A stretch of 64,000 nucleotides of DNA from Cytobacillus oceanisediminis 2691 (lineage in GTDB: Bacteria > Bacillota > Bacilli > Bacillales > Cytobacillaceae), in assembly GCF_000294775.2 (NCBI RefSeq), contig NZ_CP015506.1:4067501-4131500 (forward strand). The letters are read 5' to 3'. Made by a program: the position numbers and the translations under genes. Under the pieces are notes generated by a model that saw only the letters and a list, made by a program, of their open reading frames with translations, ran no database searches and was not told the DNA's origin. Positions 8,915 through 17,990 of the stretch are shown piece after piece; the stretch's first letter is position 1; every line of letters starts with the position of its first letter.

Positions 8915-10854
8915 TAAAATTCCTCCCAATCATCAAAATCTATAAAGTCTAATTCATCATTTACTTCCACTTTCTCTTCAAGAACCTCAATCTCTTTTAT
9001 TGAAGGTTTCAATGGTTCAGTCGATAATATTCTATCAGTTCCTGTACCTTCAATCCTCTTCATTCTCTTTCGTTCTTGCATAGTACTTTCTTTCTCTTTC
9101 TTTATTTTTTCAATAAGCTTTGCTTTAGTAGCTGATAAATGCTTTTTATCAGGTATTCCTCTTTCTTTATTGGTGTTTTTTACTATGACTCTATGCGCAT
9201 ACTCATTTAGTCCTTGTGTGTATTTCTGGTCAGTGCATGGCACTTCTAAGTATTTCAGGCTGTTTACATTAAAGACGTATATCTTACTTAAGTCGGTAGG
9301 GTCATATTTATATTTCACTTTACACGGCTTGTCTTTTACCTCTATTTCTTTCTTCAATTCAAATAATTCATCTGATTTATAGAAGAGGTGAGACCTCCGT
9401 ATGCCCCTCCTTTGTATACTGCCATATCCAACTTTCATCAAAGCAATTTTCCAGTCAATCATTTTATCAGGAACAGCGGGTCGAGGTGAATGTTCATAGT
9501 AGCTCTTCCATAAGTTAGACGGAATTCCATTTACTCCGGTATTTTTTGACATAGCGTAGTAATCAATTAACCACAGGTGAAAATACTCTAGAAAATTATT
9601 AAATCGAATAACGCCATTTTTCTTTGGGTCGTAATCCCCTTTTTTAAAAACATTCGAAAATGTAGTCCCAGGTGCTGAGTGCAAAAAGTGCTGATTAATG
9701 GTTCTGAAGTGCCTTTCAATAGCACCTTTATACCATGGCATTTTTACAGGACAATGATAGATATCAATTCCTAGCTGTAAACATGCTTCTTTAAAATGCT
9801 TACTTTTAAATTCCTTTCCGTTATCCACTACTAATAATTCAGGAATTCCATATGCTAACCAGCTATGTACAATTTCGGGATATTTGTCTTTGACATAGGT
9901 TTTAGGGGTAATTGCATGTAACAATGCATGACTAACCGCAGTGTAGGAAGGTTCTTCAAAACCTATGTAAATCCCCAGAGGATAACCAGTATAAACATCT
10001 AAGATACTAGTAATGGTTGGTCTACCTATGGGTAAATAATTTTCATCATCCACTACTATCAAATCTAATTTGGTATGGTCGCACTCCACTCTTTGGAGTG
10101 GATATGTTGGCTTTTCATGATAGTTTACATTTTTGTACTTATTTCGGACAGCATTTATCCCTTTCTTTTCCTTTTCAACATCATAGATTGGGAGCGCTTT
10201 TATTCGACGTCGTACGGTTGATTCAGACGGATGTAACAGCTGTTCCCCTGCTATTCTTGTCTCATTCACTTTATCTATTTCGTGATAAACCAATTCATAT
10301 ATCGTTTTACTAGATATTTCTTCACGGGCATAATAATAGTTAGATATTATCCTTTCAATTATCATTTCCACTTCTTTATCTACTTTTTTTTCCCTTGGTC
10401 CGCACTTTTCTGTATTATCCACTAATCCTAGAATATCGAAGTCACTATCTCTAAAGGATTTTAACCATCTGAAGAGAGATGCTCTTGAGACATTTTGTCC
10501 CTTCTTTTTTAATGTCTCTACTCTTGATTGAACATAAGGTGTTAAGACTTTAACATTTAATTTAAGAAGTGGTTTTATAGCTTCAAGCTTAAACATTGCA
10601 CGAGCTTTAATATGTTCATCTAACATTGAAAAATCACAATAACCTGGAGGCTCTGAATCGCCTGTTAAACTGTTGGTAAATACTATATTTCCTATATTCA
10701 AATGATGTAATATGTCCATTAATTCGAAACGTTCTGTTATACCAAATTCTAAATCTTTGACTAGAAATACGTCTTTTTCTTCTTCCTGTATAATTTCCAT
10801 CCGTCTACCATCAAGTAAGAACTTGGTATTTACACCAATATAACTTTTTCCCAT
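8914..10854 (-). CDS. tnsB: TnsB/TniA-family DDE transposase
   Basis: A 646-residue transposase of the Mu/TnsB type. N-terminal helix-turn-helix segments (about 100-240, with SRASLFRWLKSF) bind the ends. The integrase core contains the first Asp in VECDHTKLD (about 257), the second in VVDNGKEF and the Glu in GAIERHFR. A basic C-terminal tail after residue 560 matches the TnsC-contacting region of the family. It recognises the repeated end sites seen at 54,251-54,497 and joins 3' ends to target DNA. No TnsA is seen next to it, so 5'-strand cleavage may be missing and cointegrates are expected. Confidence 0.93.
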   Translation of the reverse strand: MGKSYIGVNTKFLLDGRRMEIIQEEEKDVFLVKDLEFGITERFELMDILHHLNIGNIVFTNSLTGDSEPPGYCDFSMLDEHIKARAMFKLEAIKPLLKLNVKVLTPYVQSRVETLKKKGQNVSRASLFRWLKSFRDSDFDILGLVDNTEKCGPREKKVDKEVEMIIERIISNYYYAREEISSKTIYELVYHEIDKVNETRIAGEQLLHPSESTVRRRIKALPIYDVEKEKKGINAVRNKYKNVNYHEKPTYPLQRVECDHTKLDLIVVDDENYLPIGRPTITSILDVYTGYPLGIYIGFEEPSYTAVSHALLHAITPKTYVKDKYPEIVHSWLAYGIPELLVVDNGKEFKSKHFKEACLQLGIDIYHCPVKMPWYKGAIERHFRTINQHFLHSAPGTTFSNVFKKGDYDPKKNGVIRFNNFLEYFHLWLIDYYAMSKNTGVNGIPSNLWKSYYEHSPRPAVPDKMIDWKIALMKVGYGSIQRRGIRRSHLFYKSDELFELKKEIEVKDKPCKVKYKYDPTDLSKIYVFNVNSLKYLEVPCTDQKYTQGLNEYAHRVIVKNTNKERGIPDKKHLSATKAKLIEKIKKEKESTMQERKRMKRIEGTGTDRILSTEPLKPSIKEIEVLEEKVEVNDELDFIDFDDWEEF

Positions 10855-10895
10855 AGGTCCTCACCTTCCTGAATTAACCGTAATTTCAAACTTAA

Positions 10896-10923
10896 AATAT
10901 CACATATTTAAATATCTCATATT
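10896..10923. promoter_or_regulatory. imperfect palindrome upstream of tnsB
   Basis: Two 14-bp halves around TTTAAA match at 12 of 14 positions. The right half with its flank reads TATCTCATA, identical to nine bases of the outermost transposon-end site. It may be an operator for the tnsB operon, possibly bound by TnsB itself. Confidence 0.4.
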
Positions 10924-10973
10924 TTTTATTATTCACACTTTTTTAAATTTGTAAACACTTATGATAATAAAAT

Positions 10974-11006
10974 CAAAAAAAATTGTAATTCGAAAAGAAT
11001 TACAAT
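10974..11006 (-). terminator. terminator of the recombinase-like gene
   Basis: The 10-bp stem ATTGTAATTC / GAATTACAAT overlaps the stop codon of the gene ending at 11,000. On the minus strand it is followed by eight T. Confidence 0.8.
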
Positions 11007-12103
11007 CTCTGCAAATAACAATTGAACTCATCTTCCTTTATGCTGTATGCTTCTAAAAAATTCAGAAATTCTAAAGGTGTTTTGCCCTTTTTGTTAAATA
11101 TATTTACAAGAGACGAGCAAATATCATCCTGATTAAAACTCCTTGTTAAAATCAAACCATTAGGAATAATCGCCTTTCCCTCTAGTAAGAGATGGTTCAT
11201 AAACTCCTGATTAGCTGCTCCAAAGAGAAAAGTACGAATACTTCCATTATATTGAACTTCAACCATTACTCTTAGGAGGTTCCTATGTTTAGTGTCCTCC
11301 GTATTACAATTTAATTGAATATCATCGTCTAAACTATATTTAAATTCTTTATCAATAACCCGCTTTTCATCCTTAAGATTAAATGCTGCTAATTTTTTGG
11401 GTGTTATTGGATTAACCAGGTTTGCTTCTTGATTATACTTATTGAATAACTGAAAGATATGCCGCTTCACCATTTTCCCACTTTTATTAGTTATAAAAAG
11501 GAATTCGCTGTTTGAAAAATGATGATTAATTCTTTCATTCAGATATTCATCCAACACTTGTTGGAGTTTTGTATTAAGAATATACTCAAATCTTCTATCT
11601 TTATTTTTTATTAAAATAGCACCATTCCTATAATCCTCTAACCTGAGCTCTATAATCTCTGAAGCGCCTAAATTAATTTTCAAAATCAGCATCATTATTG
11701 CGAAATCTCGCTTATTCTTCCCTATTTTAACGGCTTGAATAAATTTTTCCTTTTCGTAAGTATCTAGCTTCTCTGGTTTAGGAATTTCCAGGTGATTATT
11801 TTCCACTCTATCACTTCTTTTAATAACTATGTCCTTCTGATAACCCTTTTCCACTAAGAACTTATTGAATTTTTTCAATCCCGTAATTCGAGCATTTATG
11901 GTAGCTGCTGGTATATTGTCTAATTCAAGTTTCAAACTGTATCCATTAACTACTCCTCTTTCTAGAAGTCTAAATTCTCCTTCATTTATGCGCTCATAAT
12001 AATCTAAAAAATGTCGAACGGCAGCTAAATATACTTGCTGGGTAGCTTCTGACACTTTTTGCTCATTAACAAGCCAATCCTTAAATTGCGATACAATATC
12101 CAT
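11000..12103 (-). CDS. tyrosine-recombinase-fold protein with degenerate active site
   Basis: A 367-residue protein. Residues 1-90 are a typical core-binding SAM-like domain (LVNEQKVSEATQQVY ... FLVEKGY). The start of a tyrosine recombinase catalytic domain follows at about 110-250. The first arginine motif (normally GLRISE) reads NLGASEIIEL, and the HxLRH box reads TPKKLAAFN, so Arg I and the His/Arg of box II are absent. The last 110 residues do not resemble an integrase, and no catalytic tyrosine context is seen. It lies between the second tniQ and tnsB, with its own terminator. It may bind DNA without cutting it, for example at the ends or target. A resolvase role looks unlikely. Confidence 0.75.
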   Translation of the reverse strand: MDIVSQFKDWLVNEQKVSEATQQVYLAAVRHFLDYYERINEGEFRLLERGVVNGYSLKLELDNIPAATINARITGLKKFNKFLVEKGYQKDIVIKRSDRVENNHLEIPKPEKLDTYEKEKFIQAVKIGKNKRDFAIMMLILKINLGASEIIELRLEDYRNGAILIKNKDRRFEYILNTKLQQVLDEYLNERINHHFSNSEFLFITNKSGKMVKRHIFQLFNKYNQEANLVNPITPKKLAAFNLKDEKRVIDKEFKYSLDDDIQLNCNTEDTKHRNLLRVMVEVQYNGSIRTFLFGAANQEFMNHLLLEGKAIIPNGLILTRSFNQDDICSSLVNIFNKKGKTPLEFLNFLEAYSIKEDEFNCYLQRL

Positions 12104-12572
12104 AACTTTCCCCCAGACATTATAAAATTGTAAAAATAAAACAATTCAAACCCCAAAAACCTATTAATTTTATTGTAATTCTATTGGCATTTCTTGAAAA
12201 GAGAAGTTAAGCAATCAAAAAATGATTAGAACTACAATGTTTGCCTAGAATACTGTTCAATTAAGAAAAAAATAGATACTATTATACAAAAAAAACAAAG
12301 CAAATTGGGGATATTCATTCTTTATTTTTATAGATAAAAATTTTCAGCAATAGTAATTAATAAGGTGTTTCAATAAGTTATGATATTTAGGAATTGATAG
12401 TTTGAGCTCTATCAACTCTAGCACTTTTATCATTATAGGTAAAAAAATGGAAATTATAATTGATTATGAAGGTTGCCAATTTATGAGGTTATCGATGATG
12501 CAAATATAAATTTTCTATTTTTAAGTAATCATTTGTTAACATCCAAAGACAATATTTCATGGGGGTCAAAAC
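12104..12572. other. intergenic region between divergent genes
   Basis: About 470 bp of very AT-rich DNA. It must hold the promoters of the recombinase-like gene (minus) and of the 170-residue gene (plus). I see no clear RNA gene or repeat in it. Confidence 0.4.
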
Positions 12573-13085
12573 ATGTCCATTAACAAAAATTATTTCATTA
12601 TTAATCAATTTTTTAATAATAAGAAGCAAATAAAGGAAGCATTTTGGGCACTTACTTACGAGGTATCTAAGTATCTAACTAACAGCAATAATAATGACAT
12701 CACCTTAAAAGACCTACAAAAGGCAATAAGCTTCGTTCAAGAGAGAGCGGTAGTTGATTTACCGGAAGAAAAGGCAGTCATCGATAACTTCTTCACTGAA
12801 TATGAAGACATATGGAGTAACTCAGGCATGCAAACAGCCAATACTTTCTTTCAATCAATTATTGGAATTGGTCAAACTTTCTCAGTTAAATATTGGGAAG
12901 ACGAGTGGTCTAGAGACCAGGGGGTAAGTGAATTCAGTGGTGAGTACAATGATTTTGAAAAAGCGGTTGCTTCTTGTAGAAGCCTTGGAAGAACTTATGA
13001 GTTTGCTGAAGTAGAAACTGAAGAAGGAATTCTTGTTTTCTATGCAGGTTGGTCAGAAAGTGGTTACATCGAGGGAATAAGTTAA
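12573..13085 (+). CDS. unknown 170-residue protein inside the transposition region
   Basis: A soluble protein with a helical N-terminal 90 residues and a C-terminal alpha-beta part ending in AGWSESGYIEG. ATG 12,573 has a GGGGGTC site. I recognise no family. It points opposite to the tns genes and is flanked by the recombinase-like gene and the 65-residue gene. It ends near a hairpin at 13,089-13,117. It may be cargo, an anti-defence factor or a regulator of transposition; nothing in the sequence decides. Confidence 0.65.
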   Translation: MSINKNYFIINQFFNNKKQIKEAFWALTYEVSKYLTNSNNNDITLKDLQKAISFVQERAVVDLPEEKAVIDNFFTEYEDIWSNSGMQTANTFFQSIIGIGQTFSVKYWEDEWSRDQGVSEFSGEYNDFEKAVASCRSLGRTYEFAEVETEEGILVFYAGWSESGYIEGIS

Positions 13086-13088
13086 CGC

Positions 13089-13117
13089 ACAGGTGTAGTT
13101 ATTGTTGTAACACCTGT
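13089..13117 (+). terminator. possible terminator
   Basis: The 8-bp stem ACAGGTGT / ACACCTGT starts a few bases after the stop of the 170-residue gene. The T run is weak. Confidence 0.5.
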
Positions 13118-13304
13118 ATTAATTTGTTCATAACTAACCCTTTATCAGGTCGTTATTTCCAATAAAACACATTACATAGCGTAGCCAATTGCTGCTTCTC
13201 ACGTAGGCATGCAGCAATTGGTGGTAACTTATATACTCCTTATTACATAAAAACAAATGTTCTAACTAATAATAATTGTACTACTTGATAAAGGAGAGAA
13301 TGTC

Positions 13305-13502
13305 ATGGAGCTCATTGAAATTAAATTACCCAAATGTACAGTACTCTTGACACAGAAAGAATTGTTAACTCTTTTAAGCAGCAATCTCGATATATACAAA
13401 ATAGGTATTCAAAGAGGCAAAACAACAAAGCGATACCATACGCAAAAGTACCGGGAACATGACAAACTGATTGATTTTTTAAATCAAAATATGATTCACT
13501 AA
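13305..13502 (+). CDS. unknown 65-residue protein
   Basis: A short, basic protein (LPKCTVLLTQKELLTLL then a lysine-rich tail). The start is supported by AAAGGAGAG 7 bp before ATG 13,305. It is convergent with the second tniQ gene, and the two coding regions overlap by 4 bp at the stop codons. Function unknown. Confidence 0.6.
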   Translation: MELIEIKLPKCTVLLTQKELLTLLSSNLDIYKIGIQRGKTTKRYHTQKYREHDKLIDFLNQNMIH

Positions 13503-15451
13503 TCCAATCTGAAGTTCTTCTTTTTGGGTTGTTGACGAATAGTAAATAACAATGCTTCCAATTCCTTTTTTTCAAACAACACTCTGTTACATATTCCACT
13601 CAGCTCATTACGGATTTTCTTGTCAAATATGTAGTTGCGTAGTGTGTTAATATTTATTTGATATTTTAAGGAAGCATCAGATGCAGTAATAAACTGATTA
13701 TAAAAGTCATCTACACATTTTTGACTGAACATATACACAACTCTATTGTTTGATTTTTTCATTATTTTGTCAGGGTTGATAATGTTAGCATTTATCATTT
13801 TATGAAGCGTCCGTTCACCAAAGCCTAAAATTTTTGAAGCCTCTCCCAGATTATATCCATCACGCTGAATGCTTTCTGTTTTCAGGAAACGCTTTATTTC
13901 ATCCTCTTCAAAATATAGATGAGTTAGATTGCTACCATCTCCCTCCTTGTAGACCTTTATTTTTCCATCTATGGATAACTTAATAAGCTTACTTATTTGC
14001 AACCCGCTAGTTACATATTTGTCTAAGCACTTTTTTAATGATAATAAGGATGAGGGTTCCTTACGTTCCGGTTTTTTTGCTTTTTTTGAGATTGATTTTG
14101 TTAATTTATCAATGGAATTTTCATCAATAAATGAAGTTTGCTTATTTAGAAGAGATGCCTTCTGCTCAATTATGCCCTCTTGTATCAAAGTATTAATGCT
14201 TTCAATACTAATTCCCAACAGTCTAGCTGACTCTTTTTTTGTAATAAGTGATTTTTGGGATAACTGATAATCGCTGATTACCTTTTTTGCTGTAGTTACT
14301 TCAAATAGATAGTTAATGTATTTACCCTTGTTAATTATGTTTGGCTTTAACCATCCTTTAACACATAATTCATTTACCTCTCCTTTGGAAAGGTTGAACC
14401 TTTCAATCAAATCTCTTTTATTATAATATTCAATTTTCAATTTTTGACTAGTTTCCTTATCATATGAAGCCAAATTTCTATTTAATCTCCCTGCTTTCGC
14501 GCTTTCAAGGAGATATTTTTCATACTCCTTCTTTAAGAATAAGAACGACTTATTACCAGATAGTGTTTTCTTAAATTGTCTTTTTCTATACTTTTTCATA
14601 GTGCAATCACTTTTATCGAATGACTCTAAAGCATATATCAAATTATGAGGATAGTTTACAAAACACATCCAGTAAACATTAGCAAAAGCAGCAGTATAAA
14701 ATGTTTGGTCATACAAGTGATGATAATCAAATTTCATGTAAATTCCTTCACTCATAGGTTGAATAAAGGTATTTAAACCATCAAAAAGTTTGAACAAAGC
14801 ATCAAATAATGTCATATACTCCACTAGTGTCAATTCTGAATCTGAGAATTTGCAATTATTATCACCGAGAATAAATTGATGTAGCTCATATTGGGCTTTA
14901 TAATATTCACTTTGTTTTTGTATTCTATTTACAGGTGAATTCTCATAATGAAATCCACAAGCAGAACAACGCCCATCTAATAATGATTTCAATTGAATTT
15001 TCCTTTTACAATATTGACAGCAGTTACTTAGGATTAGGGAGTGTTTGATACACATACTCACCGAATTAAATCCCCAAAGATATTTATGTACTTTATCTCC
15101 TTTTAAACACTCGGGACAAAATTTAACACTTGATTTTAAGAATAGTAGTTTTTTTATTTTCAAATCCATATACTCTTCAATTGGATGGTACGACCTTTCG
15201 TACAAATCCTCTATGTCTACATTGCTTAAATAAGAAATTTCTTTACACATATTCTTATCAAAAACATTTTGCTGAAGGTCCCAAAGTGTAAGATTTATAT
15301 GGTCGGCGATAATTTTTGGAGACGAATAATAATTGGCACTAGCTAGTCTGTAAACAAAGCCAGCTAAGCTTTCTTCTTCGTGTATTATTGGAGTATTCAG
15401 TAATGAAGTAATGGGTATCCCTCCAATCCAGGAAGTTTTACCAATTATCAT
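13499..15451 (-). CDS. tniQ: TniQ/TnsD-family target selector (second copy)
   Basis: A 650-residue protein. The N-terminal TniQ domain has the conserved start (HEEESLAGFVYRLA) and zinc-binding motifs FCPECL ... CIKHS ... CQYCKRK ... CSACGF in the first 170 residues. The C-terminal half carries four or more winged-helix or excisionase-like modules (FNLSKGEVNEL, ESARLLGISIESIN, LGEASKILGFGERTL, ASLKYQININTLRNY). Two TniQ proteins in one Tn7-like element usually serve two target pathways, one for a fixed chromosomal site and another for plasmids or other targets. It is the most upstream gene of the transposition block on the minus strand. Confidence 0.9.
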   Translation of the reverse strand: MIIGKTSWIGGIPITSLLNTPIIHEEESLAGFVYRLASANYYSSPKIIADHINLTLWDLQQNVFDKNMCKEISYLSNVDIEDLYERSYHPIEEYMDLKIKKLLFLKSSVKFCPECLKGDKVHKYLWGFNSVSMCIKHSLILSNCCQYCKRKIQLKSLLDGRCSACGFHYENSPVNRIQKQSEYYKAQYELHQFILGDNNCKFSDSELTLVEYMTLFDALFKLFDGLNTFIQPMSEGIYMKFDYHHLYDQTFYTAAFANVYWMCFVNYPHNLIYALESFDKSDCTMKKYRKRQFKKTLSGNKSFLFLKKEYEKYLLESAKAGRLNRNLASYDKETSQKLKIEYYNKRDLIERFNLSKGEVNELCVKGWLKPNIINKGKYINYLFEVTTAKKVISDYQLSQKSLITKKESARLLGISIESINTLIQEGIIEQKASLLNKQTSFIDENSIDKLTKSISKKAKKPERKEPSSLLSLKKCLDKYVTSGLQISKLIKLSIDGKIKVYKEGDGSNLTHLYFEEDEIKRFLKTESIQRDGYNLGEASKILGFGERTLHKMINANIINPDKIMKKSNNRVVYMFSQKCVDDFYNQFITASDASLKYQININTLRNYIFDKKIRNELSGICNRVLFEKKELEALLFTIRQQPKKKNFRLD

Positions 15452-15833
15452 TGACAGAATTTTCTAATTTATACATGGTCGCTATAGTTTTATTTAATGA
15501 ATACTTGTTTCAATATGATATTAAATCGAAACACTTGATTTTGTTAAATATTTTCAATACTTTCCTTTCAAATTAATAAAAATAGTCCTTCTGGTCTCTT
15601 TTATACGGTACGGTATTTTTGCTCTTGAGAACCAAAAGATAATGCGCAGCAAAAAAATTTGAGAACCACGAAGGTGAAGCATAAAAGAGTCCACATTTAC
15701 TCATTACGGGTTCTGCTGATACAAAGATTAGGATAAAAACACAATAATTGAAAACCTATAAAAACATCGGTTTTTGCACCGATGCTTTACTGTTTTAATT
15801 GGAGTTTCATCAAATTAAATAACTCAATTTTAT
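15452..15833. other. intergenic region upstream of the second tniQ
   Basis: It contains the inverted repeat TGTTTC / GAAACA (15,509-15,534), a possible operator, and two copies of TTGAGAACCA about 38 bp apart (near 15,624 and 15,662). No gene seen. Confidence 0.4.
15757..15784 (-). terminator. terminator of the lipoprotein gene
   Basis: The stem CATCGGT / ACCGATG is followed by T on the minus strand, 50 bp past the stop of the gene at 15,834. Confidence 0.65.
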
Positions 15834-16412
15834 CTATTCCGTCTTTAAATTAAAACGAGTTAATTCTTTACCATTTAAAGTTATTATTAGAGAAGCATCT
15901 AAAGCATTTTCCTTAAGTTTGTTTAGCTTATCTTTTGATGGAACTCTTAAAGGAACTTGTGGATTTTCTTCGCTTACACCCAAATCGAAAGTTAAAATGT
16001 ATTTCCCATTTTTATTAGGCAGGATTTCCCCATCAAAAGAAGTTCCGTATCCTACACCAGTATCAATATAAGATGAGGGTTTAAAAATGTTGAAGCCAAC
16101 TGTTTCTTTTGAGATTGAAACTAGTTTATCATGTGGCTCAATTTTCACTTGTAACCCCTTGTCACCAATACCACCTATCTTTTTATTACCATTATTTTTG
16201 ATTTCGAATTCATAATATAACGCTGTTGGTACTAGTTCTTGACCTTTCTTCTTGCCTTCTGTTATTCCTATTGCTCCTACTTTGCTTTTATCATTAACAA
16301 TATCAACTTTTGATTTTAAAAGTTCTAGATTTGATTTAGACGAGCAAGCTATTAAAAGTGTAGAAAACAAAAAAAGCATTATTAAGCATACTAGCATTAT
16401 TAACCTTTTCAT
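15834..16412 (-). CDS. putative lipoprotein
   Basis: A 192-residue exported protein. The signal peptide (KRLIMLVCLIMLFLF) ends in the lipobox LIAC at about residue 22. The remainder is a beta-rich domain resembling small DUF4352-like immunoglobulin folds (ALYYEFEIKNNGN). The frame is open 45 bp further upstream, but ATG 16,412 has a GGGGGAGG site and puts the signal peptide at the N-terminus. A similar lipoprotein lies at 42,435. Function unknown. Confidence 0.82.
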   Translation of the reverse strand: MKRLIMLVCLIMLFLFSTLLIACSSKSNLELLKSKVDIVNDKSKVGAIGITEGKKKGQELVPTALYYEFEIKNNGNKKIGGIGDKGLQVKIEPHDKLVSISKETVGFNIFKPSSYIDTGVGYGTSFDGEILPNKNGKYILTFDLGVSEENPQVPLRVPSKDKLNKLKENALDASLIITLNGKELTRFNLKTE

Positions 16413-16742
16413 TTGCCTCCCCCTTTTTCTACCCAATTTACACAAAAAGTTCATCATAACAATTTCATATTTTAGTTTTTATACCAACTTCCTTTTATCA
16501 GTAATTTTCTATTTTAAACTTATATTATTTTCGCTGTTAAAACTGTATAAATTGCTTTATCTTCACAAGAAATGACCTACCCGCTTTTGCAAATAGGTCT
16601 GCTATTTTTAAATACTTGTTTGTTTTACCCAAAACAAGAGAACCTCTTAATATCCTAACGAGGGATTTCTTCTTATCATTCTAATTTCTATCCATAATTT
16701 AAGTATATATTACCTGGCTGCTGCATGCCCCCTTTAAGTTTT
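16413..16742. other. intergenic region
   Basis: AT-rich stretch between the lipoprotein gene and small membrane genes. It must hold the lipoprotein promoter. Nothing else recognised. Confidence 0.4.
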
Positions 16743-16922
16743 TTAGCTTTTAAAATAAAGAAAACAAATAAGGAAAATAATCAGACCTATCATGAAAATA
16801 GAACCAATACTTGCGCTATATACAATATAAACTTTAACATGGAGAAAAACATGAACAATAAGCATAATAAGCAAACAAAAAAGCAAAAGAATTATTATAT
16901 TCACATTTTTATTTCTATACAA
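16743..16922 (-). CDS. small two-TM membrane protein
   Basis: A frame I found by hand: TTG at 16,922 behind AAAAGGTG, stop at 16,743, 59 residues. Two hydrophobic stretches (about residues 8-28, IIILLLFCLLIMLIV, and 40-57, IFMIGLIIFLICFLYF) suggest a hairpin membrane protein. It follows the 88-residue membrane protein gene by 35 bp in the same direction and probably shares its transcript. Function unknown. Confidence 0.5.
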   Translation of the reverse strand: MYRNKNVNIIILLLFCLLIMLIVHVFLHVKVYIVYSASIGSIFMIGLIIFLICFLYFKS

Positions 16923-16957
16923 AAAATCAGCACCTTTTAGTAGGTGACATCAAATTT

Positions 16958-17224
16958 TCATTCTCCACCATCATCACTGTCTCCTATATCGGAACCATCG
17001 TTAGCATTATCACTTTCTTCATGGTTCTCATCGAAATAGTCCCTCATGATATCAAAAAAACTATTTTGATTTACAATTTCATCCAAATGTTTAACTTTCA
17101 TAAAACTTTCTAGTGTAAAAACCTGAACAGTCTGTCGCTTGTGTCTAGAAATAAAGTAAAGGCAAACAATGAAGATAATAAGGATTAGGATTATTAATAG
17201 CGGCAGAACTTCAATCCCATTCAA
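16958..17224 (-). CDS. small membrane protein with acidic tail
   Basis: An 88-residue protein with one N-terminal membrane segment (residues 6-25, LPLLIILILIIFIVCLYF) and a cytoplasmic part ending in an acidic run of D, E, S and G. ATG 17,224 has GAAGGAGGG 10 bp upstream. It lies in a run of small membrane genes (16.7-18.5 kb) typical of Bacillus accessory DNA. Function unknown. Confidence 0.65.
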   Translation of the reverse strand: MNGIEVLPLLIILILIIFIVCLYFISRHKRQTVQVFTLESFMKVKHLDEIVNQNSFFDIMRDYFDENHEESDNANDGSDIGDSDDGGE

Positions 17225-17423
17225 AACAGCCCTCCTTCACCTTTCTATTTTACATAAATATGAAATAATCAATATACATATTCCAACAAGAGTTATTGCT
17301 AATTGGATGTGAAAAATTCATGAAGACTTTTAGTTTGTCAGAACATATTTTGCCCCAATTATAAAGGTCATTTGTGTATTCATAAATGAGAAAACACTCA
17401 GATATAGTCTCATCTGAGCGTTT

Positions 17424-17660
17424 TCACCATTTATTGTTCCATTTGTTTTTATTGTTATTATACTCACCCCTAAAAACGTAATCTGCGCTTTTATCTGAAC
17501 TCCATTGCGATAAAAACGTAGCCAGGAACATACAGATACCGCCAATCCCAAATCCAATCATATAATATCCAATGAAAAATAATACAAAAGAGCTGATGAG
17601 CGATAGTACCATAACAATCAGTAACCAAGTTTTTATTTTCTCCTTCTTCTTGTCTTCCAA
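17424..17660 (-). CDS. small two-TM membrane protein
   Basis: A 78-residue protein with membrane segments at about 11-31 and 34-51 and a charged, asparagine-rich tail. The start is a TTG preceded by GAGGGGGA. The overlapping frames in this interval lack comparable starts. Function unknown. Confidence 0.6.
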   Translation of the reverse strand: MEDKKKEKIKTWLLIVMVLSLISSFVLFFIGYYMIGFGIGGICMFLATFLSQWSSDKSADYVFRGEYNNNKNKWNNKW

Positions 17661-17990
17661 TAATAATCCCCCTCGCTCGTAAAAATGACTTTATTAACTT
17701 TTTCTGCAATCCTAAATTTAAATCTCCCTTAACGGTGTTAAAACAATAGAAGTCATTTCATTTACATCAGCTGTACTCTCCCCATTTCTTAAAGACCGCT
17801 TATACGGAAGGAAAATAATAAATGAATAACCCTTGTAGGATTATTTTCCGTATCTATCCCCATAAGTTAATGTTCTCACTCTTCTAATATGAAAATCTGA
17901 ACAATAATGTATGAGTAGTGTTTCCTTAAAAGAAAACCTCCACCTTCGCAAAGGATGAAAAAGGGTTACAATGACCTCACTTAATTTGAT
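17661..17990. other. intergenic region with a long hairpin
   Basis: The inverted repeat ATACGGA / TCCGTAT, with AAAATAAT / ATTATTTT extending it (about 17,800-17,858), could fold into a long stem in either strand. No gene seen. Confidence 0.45.

Noticed and set aside
11000-12103. Active phage integrase with attachment sites
   Set aside because: The catalytic arginines and histidine motifs are missing and no att repeats were seen.
15624-15672. Two TTGAGAACCA direct repeats as transposon-end sites
   Set aside because: They do not match the sites at the mapped end (54,251-54,497) and are not part of an array.
16725-16940. Plus-strand frame of 71 codons rich in N and K
   Set aside because: The opposite strand encodes a convincing two-TM membrane protein; this frame is its shadow.
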